Assembly (NCBI GenBank): GCA_031273185.1
Contig: JAISSG010000057.1
Span: 1-10,054, forward strand
From: Treponema sp.
GTDB taxonomy: Bacteria > Spirochaetota > Spirochaetia > Treponematales > Breznakiellaceae
Length of the DNA: 10,054 nucleotides
Reading direction: 5' to 3'
Shown: positions 1 to 4,397 of the stretch, piece after piece
Position numbering within the stretch: position 1 is the stretch's first letter
Layout: every line of letters begins with the position of its first letter
Position numbers and translations under genes: made by a program
Notes under the pieces: generated by a model
The model's database searches: none
Told to the model about the DNA's origin: nothing
What the model saw: the letters and a program-made list of their open reading frames with translations, nothing else

Positions 1-2
1 AG

Positions 3-548
3 ACACTTGTTCCTGGCCGCCATCAAAAGCAAAACCTTCTGGCAGCCGGCCTCGCCCTGCTTGGCCTGGGCCTGCCGCACGGGGCAATCAGGGAGGGCCT
101 GGGATCGTTTCCCGGCGCGGAGCACCGGCTGGAACTGTTCCACAAGGCAAAGGGCGTTGACTTTTACAACGACAGTGCCGCCACCATTCCCGAAGCGGCG
201 GCGGCGGCAGTTGATGCCCTTGGCGGCGACGGGCGGCTGGTTCTGGTCACCGGCGGCACCGACAAGAACCTCGACTTTTCGCCGCTGGCTCAGGCGGCTG
301 GGCGGGCAAAGGCGGCGATCCTCCTTGCCGGAACGGGCAGCGAGAAACTCTGCGCCATGCTTGCCGACGCATATGTCGCCTGCCTCGGCCCCTTTGATTC
401 GGTAGACAAGGCCGCAGCCGCAGCCCTGGAAGCCGCAACGCCGGGCGACCGCGTTGCCCTCTCGCCGGGCTGCGCTTCCTTTGGGATGTTCCTCAACGAG
501 TTTGACCGGGGGCACAAGTGGAAAGAAGCGGTCAGGCGGCTGGCTTAG
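3..548 (+). CDS. murD: UDP-N-acetylmuramoylalanine--D-glutamate ligase (MurD), C-terminal part
   Basis: This is the last 181 residues of a gene whose start lies before the window. MurD is a cytoplasmic ATP-dependent ligase that adds D-glutamate to UDP-MurNAc-L-Ala in peptidoglycan synthesis. The visible part covers the end of the central ATPase domain and the C-terminal substrate-binding domain. Family landmarks appear in order: PGRHQKQNLLAA, AEHRLELF (the HR.E motif), FYNDSAATIPEA, LVTGGTDKNLDFSPL, and near the end LSPGCASFGMFLNEFDRG. The Lys of GGTDK and the Ser and Phe of the LSPGCASFGMF segment match residues that contact D-glutamate in the E. coli enzyme. The usual Lys of the NDSKAT motif is Ala here. 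The stop is TAG at 546-548. The epmA-like gene follows within about 22 bases, so the two may share a transcript. Identification is secure. Confidence 0.93.
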   Translation, partial: TLVPGRHQKQNLLAAGLALLGLGLPHGAIREGLGSFPGAEHRLELFHKAKGVDFYNDSAATIPEAAAAAVDALGGDGRLVLVTGGTDKNLDFSPLAQAAGRAKAAILLAGTGSEKLCAMLADAYVACLGPFDSVDKAAAAALEAATPGDRVALSPGCASFGMFLNEFDRGHKWKEAVRRLA

Positions 549-570
549 GGGCGCACTTTTGGACTTGGAA

Positions 571-1548
571 ATGCTACAGGAGCGGGCGAGAATTATCAGG
601 CAGGTTCGCTCTTTCTTTGATGCCAAAAATTACCTTGAACTCGACACCCCCCTCCTGTCGCCCGACCTGATCCCCGAATCCTGCCTTGAGGTCTTTGAAA
701 CCCGCCGCATCCTCCCCAACGGTAACAGTCACCCCTACTGGCTGATCCCATCGCCTGAAATATGGATGAAGAAAATCATCGCCCAACATCGCGCCAGCGT
801 CTACCAGATATGCAAGTGTTTCCGCAACGGGGAATCCTCCGGCTTTCTCCACAGCCCGGAATTTACCATGCTGGAATACTATACGATGAATGCCGGTTAC
901 ATGGATTCGCTGCAAATCACCGAAGACCTGTTCGCTTTTTTGTCACGGGGACTAGAGACTAGGGACTGGGGACTGGGGGGAAGCCTTTGCGTTACTTTCG
1001 ACCGATTGACCGTGGCGGAGGCCTTTGCCCGCTTTGCCGGTTTTGACCTGTTCGCCGCAGCCGAAAAAGCCGGGCAGATGGAAACAGAGGCCCGCAGGCT
1101 GGGGCTTGCCCCCCCCGAAGGCTTGGGGGTGCCGGAACTGTACGATTTGATCTTTATCCATGCGGTGGAGCCCTGCCTCAAGCAAAACCGGCCCATCGCC
1201 CTGCTGGACTACCCGGCCTTTGTCCCCTGCCTGGCACAGCGCGGCGCGGACGGCAGAACGGTGGAACGCTGGGAACTGTACTGGAACGGCATCGAGCTGG
1301 CCAACTGCTTCTCCGAGGAAACCGACCCGGGGCGGGTACGGGATTTTTTCAAGAGCGAGGCTGCGGCAAAAGAGCGGCATGCCCTGGTGCGGCATACGGT
1401 GGATCATGGTTATTGGAAGCTTTTCCAGGGAAACCCGCCCTTTCCCCGCTGTTCGGGCGTTGCCCTCGGCCTGGACCGTCTCATCATGGCGCTTTGCGAC
1501 CGATCGACCATAGACAGCGTGCTGCCCTTTCCGATGCAAGAAATATAA
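571..1548 (+). CDS. epmA: EpmA-type lysyl-tRNA-synthetase-like enzyme (EF-P beta-lysylation)
   Basis: This is a free-standing class II aminoacyl-tRNA-synthetase core without an anticodon-binding domain. E. coli EpmA (PoxA/GenX/YjeA) attaches (R)-beta-lysine to a conserved lysine of elongation factor P, relieving stalling at polyproline. Starting at ATG 571 gives 325 residues, the length of E. coli EpmA. The open frame extends upstream into murD, but the homology begins near residue 2; TTG 559 or 565 are alternative starts. Landmarks are LIPSPEIWMKKII (residues 58-70), motif 2 CFRNGESSGFLHSPEFTMLE (83-102), ELYWNGIELANCFSE (235-249) and motif 3 CSGVALGLDRLIM (294-306). Residues 126-137 are encoded by a 7-bp repeat. 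EpmA needs beta-lysine from EpmB, which is not in the window. The Shine-Dalgarno sequence is weak (GGA at 561-563), so coupling to murD is likely. Confidence 0.9.
   Translation: MLQERARIIRQVRSFFDAKNYLELDTPLLSPDLIPESCLEVFETRRILPNGNSHPYWLIPSPEIWMKKIIAQHRASVYQICKCFRNGESSGFLHSPEFTMLEYYTMNAGYMDSLQITEDLFAFLSRGLETRDWGLGGSLCVTFDRLTVAEAFARFAGFDLFAAAEKAGQMETEARRLGLAPPEGLGVPELYDLIFIHAVEPCLKQNRPIALLDYPAFVPCLAQRGADGRTVERWELYWNGIELANCFSEETDPGRVRDFFKSEAAAKERHALVRHTVDHGYWKLFQGNPPFPRCSGVALGLDRLIMALCDRSTIDSVLPFPMQEI
947..980 (+). repeat. Degenerate 7-bp tandem repeat inside epmA
   Basis: Four consecutive heptamers can be read: ggggact (947-953), agagact (954-960), agggact (961-967) and ggggact (968-974), followed by gggggg (975-980). 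The consensus is RGGGACT. They encode residues 126-137 of the EpmA-like protein, a Gly/Arg/Trp stretch between the helix after motif 2 and the next conserved segment, where E. coli EpmA is also poorly conserved. Confidence 0.85.
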
Positions 1549-1567
1549 AAAATCTTCAAAAAAAAGC

Positions 1568-1595
1568 TAAAGTTTTTTCGCCCAAACGCCGAAAA
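1568..1595 (+). promoter_or_regulatory. Sigma-28 (FliA-type) promoter for the first flagellin
   Basis: The -35 element TAAAGTTT (1568-1575) matches the enteric sigma-28 consensus exactly. The -10 element GCCGAAAA (1588-1595) has one mismatch to GCCGATAA. The spacer between the boxes is 12 bases, one more than the usual 11. Transcription would start near 1602, giving a leader of about 100 bases. Sigma-28 control is typical of late flagellar genes. The call rests on consensus matching and position only. Confidence 0.82.
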
Positions 1596-1660
1596 GAAAG
1601 ATGGTTAGCTGTGTCCCTGCGGAAATTCCGCGGTTACTGCGGCGGAGACGGCAGGCCAAA

Positions 1661-1680
1661 CAAAGGCAAGGATGCCTTTG
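1661..1680 (+). promoter_or_regulatory. GGA-loop hairpin in the flaB1 leader (candidate CsrA site)
   Basis: The arms CAAAGGC (1661-1667) and GCCTTTG (1674-1680) pair perfectly over 7 bp around the loop AAGGAT. The segment GCAAGGATG closely matches the core of the CsrA SELEX consensus (ACARGGAUGU). The hairpin ends 10 bases before the AGGAGG Shine-Dalgarno sequence (1691-1696), which itself contains GGA. Two CsrA sites, one upstream and one over the Shine-Dalgarno, are the arrangement known for Bacillus subtilis hag. Function is inferred. Confidence 0.6.
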
Positions 1681-1701
1681 CACATTTTCAAGGAGGATCT
1701 T

Positions 1702-2562
1702 ATGATCATCAATCACAACCTGAGCGCAATGTTTGCGGACAGGTCCCTCAAGGTAACCCAAACCTACCTTAACAAAAGCATGGAAAAGCTTTCATCCGGT
1801 CTGCGCGTCAACCGCGCAGGTGACGACGCTTCCGGCCTGGCCGTATCCGAGAAACTGCGGGCGCAGATCCGCGGCCTCAACATGGCCTCGTTCAACGCCG
1901 CCAACGGCATTTCGTTCATCCAGGTAAGCGAAGGCTACCTCCAGGAGACCGAGGATATTCTCCATCGCATCCGCGAGCTGGCTGTCCAGTCTGCCAACGG
2001 CATCTACAGCGAGGAAGACCGGCTGTACATCCAGATCGAAGTTTCCCAGCTTGTGGACGAAGTTGACCGGATTGCAAGCCATGCCCAGTTCAACGGCATG
2101 AACATGCTCACCGGAAGGTTCGCCCGCGCGACCGGCCAGAACGTCCCCACTGCCTCCATGTGGTTCCACATCGGCGCCAACATGGACCAGAGGGAACAGG
2201 TGTACATCGGCACCATGACTTCCGACGGCCTTGGCATCCGCGACGTCAGCGACGGGACCTTTGTCAGCCTGGCAACCCCGGAAACCGCCAACCGCACCAT
2301 CGGTACGGTCGATGCCGCCCTGAGGACCGTCAACAAGCAGAGGGCGGACCTCGGCGCCTACCAGAACAGGCTTGAGCATGCCGTCCGCGGCCTTGACGTT
2401 GGAGCCGAAAACATGCAGGCGGCGGAATCCAGGATTCGGGACACCAACATGGCCAACGAAATGGTCGAGTATGTCCGCCACCAGATCCTCTCCCAGGCCG
2501 GTACCGCCATGCTGGCGCAGGCCAACCAGAGAGGCACTTCGGTCTTGCAACTTTTGCAGTAA
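1702..2562 (+). CDS. flaB1: Periplasmic flagellar filament core protein FlaB (FlaB1-like)
   Basis: This 286-residue flagellin forms part of the core of the spirochaete periplasmic filament. It has only the conserved N- and C-terminal D0/D1 domains and lacks the variable D2/D3 domains of external flagellins. The N-terminal domain shows [20 protein letters not shown] and [10 protein letters not shown]; the C-terminal domain shows [27 protein letters not shown] and [11 protein letters not shown]. The segment [15 protein letters not shown] is close to Treponema FlaB1 and supports the paralogue call. The length equals the 286 residues of T. pallidum FlaB1. The start at ATG 1702 is fixed by AGGAGG at 1691-1696 with a 5-base spacer and by the family start MIINHN; the open frame reaches back to 1672, but those codons overlap the leader hairpin. 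A sigma-28 promoter lies upstream. A second flagellin follows. Confidence 0.97.
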   Translation: MIINHNLSAMFADRSLKVTQTYLNKSMEKLSSGLRVNRAGDDASGLAVSEKLRAQIRGLNMASFNAANGISFIQVSEGYLQETEDILHRIRELAVQSANGIYSEEDRLYIQIEVSQLVDEVDRIASHAQFNGMNMLTGRFARATGQNVPTASMWFHIGANMDQREQVYIGTMTSDGLGIRDVSDGTFVSLATPETANRTIGTVDAALRTVNKQRADLGAYQNRLEHAVRGLDVGAENMQAAESRIRDTNMANEMVEYVRHQILSQAGTAMLAQANQRGTSVLQLLQ

Positions 2563-2573
2563 TGTAGTATAAT
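2545..2573 (+). promoter_or_regulatory. Sigma-70-like promoter for the second flagellin
   Basis: TTGCAA (2545-2550, four of six matches to TTGACA) and a perfect TATAAT (2568-2573) are separated by exactly 17 bases. The promoter overlaps the last codons and stop of the first flagellin, and would start transcription near 2580, about 295 bases before the second flagellin. The boxes and spacing are seen directly; activity is inferred. Confidence 0.65.
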
Positions 2574-2580
2574 TTCAGTT

Positions 2581-2620
2581 GGAGGGGAGTATCGGCGCGG
2601 AAAGCGGTCTCCTCTCCTTT
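2581..2620 (+). terminator. Stem-loop after flaB1: weak terminator or 5'-end stabiliser
   Basis: GGAGGGGAG (2581-2589) pairs with CTCCTCTCC (2609-2617) over 9 bp with one G-U. A small inner stem CGC/GCG carries a GGAAA loop. Only three T residues follow, so it would be a poor intrinsic terminator. Because it starts at the predicted initiation point of the 2545-2573 promoter, it may instead form a protective hairpin at the 5' end of the second flagellin mRNA. Confidence 0.4.
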
Positions 2621-2737
2621 GGAAGATTACAGGGCGGCTTCTGGTTTTCCAGGCAGCCGGTGTTCTTTGAAAAACACCTTCCGTTGATGCGCGGAGCGGC
2701 GTGAAACGCCTATTCTTGCTCGGTGCAATGCACCGCT

Positions 2738-2751
2738 GGCTAAGGATAGCC
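2738..2751 (+). promoter_or_regulatory. GGA-tetraloop hairpin in the second flagellin leader (candidate CsrA site)
   Basis: GGCTA (2738-2742) and TAGCC (2747-2751) pair perfectly around the loop AGGA, so the site reads CUAAGGAUAG. A GGA held in a small hairpin loop is the preferred CsrA target. It lies about 110 bases upstream of the Shine-Dalgarno sequence and is additional to the hairpin at 2827-2849. Confidence 0.45.
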
Positions 2752-2771
2752 GTTTCGCCCCGTAGCGCGGC

Positions 2772-2809
2772 TCTTTCGGGGACGGCGGCGCGAACCCGTT
2801 CCCGAAAGA
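2772..2809 (+). other. Long stable stem-loop in the second flagellin leader
   Basis: CTTTCGGGGACGG (2773-2785) pairs with CCGTTCCCGAAAG (2796-2808) over 13 bp with a single G-U, extended by a T-A pair at 2772/2809. The loop has 10 bases. A second small hairpin, CCGC-TTCC-GCGG (2811-2822), follows at once. No T-tract follows, so it is not a terminator. The role is unknown; it is part of an unusually structured leader. Confidence 0.6.
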
Positions 2810-2826
2810 ACCGCTTCCGCGGCGCG

Positions 2827-2849
2827 GTCCCGGCATGGATGGCTGGGAC
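2827..2849 (+). promoter_or_regulatory. GGA-loop hairpin before the second flagellin Shine-Dalgarno (candidate CsrA site)
   Basis: GTCCCGGC (2827-2834) pairs with GCTGGGAC (2842-2849) over 8 bp with one G-U, around the loop ATGGATG. It ends 11 bases before the GGAGGG Shine-Dalgarno sequence at 2861-2866. Spacing and loop type match the hairpin in the first flagellin leader, although the stem sequences are unrelated. This is the expected result if the structure is conserved rather than copied. Confidence 0.55.
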
Positions 2850-2874
2850 AGTCAACACATGGAGGGTAATTATT

Positions 2875-3723
2875 ATGGTAATTAATCACAACATGAGCGC
2901 AATGTATGCCGATCGTCAGCTCGGCATAACCCAGGTTGATCTCACCAAGAGCATGGAAAAGCTCAGTTCCGGGATGCGGATCAACCGCGCCGGGGACGAT
3001 GCTTCCGGGCTTGCGGTTTCCGAAAAACTGAGAAGTCAGATTCGGGGGTTAAACCAGGCTGAGCGCAATATCCTAAACGGCGTGTCTTTTATACAGACCG
3101 CCGAGGGCTACCTTCAGGAAACCCAGGATATCCTGCATCGGGTACGCGAACTGGCCGTTCAGTCGGCCAACGGTATCTACACCGAAGAGGATCGCTTCAT
3201 GATCCAGGTGGAGGTATCGCAGTTGGTGGACGAAGTGAACCGCATCGCAAGCCATGCCCAGTTTAACGGCATGAACATGCTTACCGGGGCTTTTGCCCAG
3301 GATGCCGAAAAGGTAATGCAGTTCCACGTTGGCGCCAATATGGACCAGAACGAAAGGGTCTATATCAACGCGATGACCGCGTCGGCCCTTGGCCTGGAAA
3401 ACGGCCAGGGAGAAGAGGGTATCATTTCCATTGCTACCCCCGAGGACGCAAACCTCACCATCGGCACCCTGGACAGCGCATTAAAGATGGTCAACCGGCA
3501 ACGGGCAGACCTCGGCGCCTACCAGAATCGCTTTGAGATAGCGGCTGAGGGCGTTGCTGTCGCGTCGGAAAACATGCAGGCTGCGGAATCCCGCATCAGG
3601 GACGTGAACATGGCTTCCGAAATGGTGAATTTCGCCAAGGATGTCATTCTGAACCAGGCGGGGACCGCGATGCTGGCCCAGGCGCACATGCGGACCCAGT
3701 CCGTACTGCAGCTCCTTGGCTAG
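2875..3723 (+). CDS. flaB: Periplasmic flagellar filament core protein FlaB, second paralogue
   Basis: This 282-residue flagellin is a tandem paralogue of the preceding gene, with conserved D0/D1 ends and no outer domains. It carries [63 protein letters not shown] and [10 protein letters not shown]. Compared with FlaB1 the middle is about 5 residues shorter: [15 protein letters not shown] replaces the FlaB1 segment from TGRFAR to MWFH, and the Trp of that segment is lost. The start at ATG 2875 is set by GGAGGG at 2861-2866 and the family start ([10 protein letters not shown]); the upstream open frame to 2701 lies in structured leader and has no flagellin homology. Treponemes usually have three FlaB proteins; from the order this could be the FlaB3 counterpart, but the sequence does not settle it. 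A strong terminator lies downstream. Confidence 0.96.
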   Translation: MVINHNMSAMYADRQLGITQVDLTKSMEKLSSGMRINRAGDDASGLAVSEKLRSQIRGLNQAERNILNGVSFIQTAEGYLQETQDILHRVRELAVQSANGIYTEEDRFMIQVEVSQLVDEVNRIASHAQFNGMNMLTGAFAQDAEKVMQFHVGANMDQNERVYINAMTASALGLENGQGEEGIISIATPEDANLTIGTLDSALKMVNRQRADLGAYQNRFEIAAEGVAVASENMQAAESRIRDVNMASEMVNFAKDVILNQAGTAMLAQAHMRTQSVLQLLG

Positions 3724-3803
3724 ACGCTGACAGGTTTTTAGGCTGCAATCTGCAGCTCGTTCTATTGCGTTAGAGAGGCTTCTGGATGTCGCCTTTTAGA
3801 CGC

Positions 3804-3842
3804 GGGGACGGTGAAGCTCGCGCCCTTCCCGTCCTTTATTTT
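3804..3842 (+). terminator. Intrinsic terminator between the second flagellin and flaG
   Basis: GGACGG (3806-3811), a bulged T, then GAAG (3813-3816) pair with CTTC (3825-3828) and CCGTCC (3829-3834), giving a 10-bp stem around an 8-base loop. TTTATTTT (3835-3842) follows directly. This is the standard shape of a Rho-independent terminator and would end or attenuate the flagellin transcript. A weaker hairpin, GCTGCA-ATC-TGCAGC, lies at 3742-3756 without a clear T-tract. Confidence 0.8.
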
Positions 3843-3850
3843 GAATCACG

Positions 3851-3887
3851 GGGGAATGCCCGGAGAGCATGTCTTTCCGGGTACCCC
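3851..3887 (+). other. Stem-loop in the flaG leader
   Basis: CCCGGAGAG (3859-3867) pairs with CTTTCCGGG (3873-3881), with one G-U, around a CATGT loop. An outer GGGG (3851-3854)/CCCC (3884-3887) stem extends it across a small internal loop. It sits between the terminator and the GGA-loop hairpin of flaG. I see no clear promoter in this stretch, although the terminator upstream implies one. Confidence 0.5.
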
Positions 3888-3890
3888 ATT

Positions 3891-3912
3891 GCCTTGCCAG
3901 GGAGGGTAAGGC
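3891..3912 (+). promoter_or_regulatory. GGA-loop hairpin before flaG (candidate CsrA site)
   Basis: GCCTTGCC (3891-3898) pairs with GGTAAGGC (3905-3912) over 8 bp with one G-U, around the loop AGGGAG, which contains GGA. It ends 13 bases before the GGGAGG Shine-Dalgarno sequence (3926-3931), with another GGAGG between them. This repeats the layout of both flagellin leaders. Confidence 0.5.
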
Positions 3913-3935
3913 CAGGAGGGGAACAGGGAGGTACC

Positions 3936-4310
3936 ATGAGTATATCTATCTCTAGCGTTGGATCCAGCGTTAGCTTTGCCCCGACGCTGGAACTTCCCAG
4001 GACGCAGGTAAAAACTGCGGAGCAGAAGGCTGCCATTGACCAACTTGCAGCCTCGCTTCCGGGAAACAGTGGGCAGACGGATTCCAGGCCGCAGGAAATA
4101 AGACAGCAAGCGGCGGATATTGAGCGTGTCAGCCAGGCTTTCAACAGAAAGCTCCAGTTTGTGGTAGATCAGCAGTCGCACGAGGTAACTGTCAAGGTCA
4201 TCGACGCTGAAACCGATAAGGTGATCAAGGTGCTTCCGCCCGAGGAACTCCAGCGGCTGCACAGGAAACTCAAGGAAACCATTGGTTTCTTGTTTAACGA
4301 ATTGGTTTAG
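3936..4310 (+). CDS. flaG: FlaG family flagellar protein
   Basis: This 124-residue protein has a polar N-terminal half rich in Ser, Gln and Ala and a conserved C-terminal FlaG domain (about residues 66-124). The diagnostic stretch is LQFVVDQQSHEVTVKVIDAE, then KVIKVLPPEELQRLHRKLKE and a hydrophobic tail ending FLFNELV. FlaG proteins accompany flagellin and fliD genes and, where tested in other bacteria, affect filament length; how they act is unclear. The start at ATG 3936 follows GGGAGG (3926-3931) with a short 4-base spacer; the upstream open frame to 3786 crosses the terminator and leader hairpins and is unlikely to be translated. fliD starts 87 bases after the stop. Confidence 0.92.
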   Translation: MSISISSVGSSVSFAPTLELPRTQVKTAEQKAAIDQLAASLPGNSGQTDSRPQEIRQQAADIERVSQAFNRKLQFVVDQQSHEVTVKVIDAETDKVIKVLPPEELQRLHRKLKETIGFLFNELV

Positions 4311-4318
4311 GTCGTCTG

Positions 4319-4365
4319 AACGCCAAAACTACCGCGATAGCTTGTCCCCGTGACATAGTGGCGTT
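4319..4365 (+). other. Inverted repeat in the flaG-fliD gap
   Basis: AACGCCA (4319-4325) and TGGCGTT (4359-4365) are perfectly complementary, and CTA/TAG just inside adds three pairs across an AAA bulge. The central loop is about 27 bases. No T-tract follows, so a terminator is unlikely. It lies just upstream of the G-rich fliD ribosome-binding region (GGAGGGGGG, 4378-4386). Confidence 0.4.
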
Positions 4366-4397
4366 CTGGCTGCTGGTGGAGGGGGGAATCAGGTCGT

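Noticed and set aside
7..405. Plus-strand open frame of 132 codons at the window start
   Set aside because: It is out of frame with murD, whose frame over the same bases gives clear family motifs.
2701..2874. N-terminal extension of the second flagellin
   Set aside because: The extension has no flagellin homology, lies in a highly structured leader, and ATG 2875 has a good Shine-Dalgarno sequence and the family-specific start.
3742..3756. GCTGCA-ATC-TGCAGC hairpin as terminator of the second flagellin
   Set aside because: The stem is short with a 3-base loop and no T-tract; the structure at 3804-3842 is a much better terminator.
3786..3935. N-terminal extension of FlaG
   Set aside because: It crosses a strong intrinsic terminator and two hairpins; ATG 3936 has its own GGGAGG.
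4308..4340. Possible sigma-28 promoter before fliD (CGCGATAG as -10 element)
   Set aside because: The -10 has three mismatches and no TAAA -35 element sits at the right distance.
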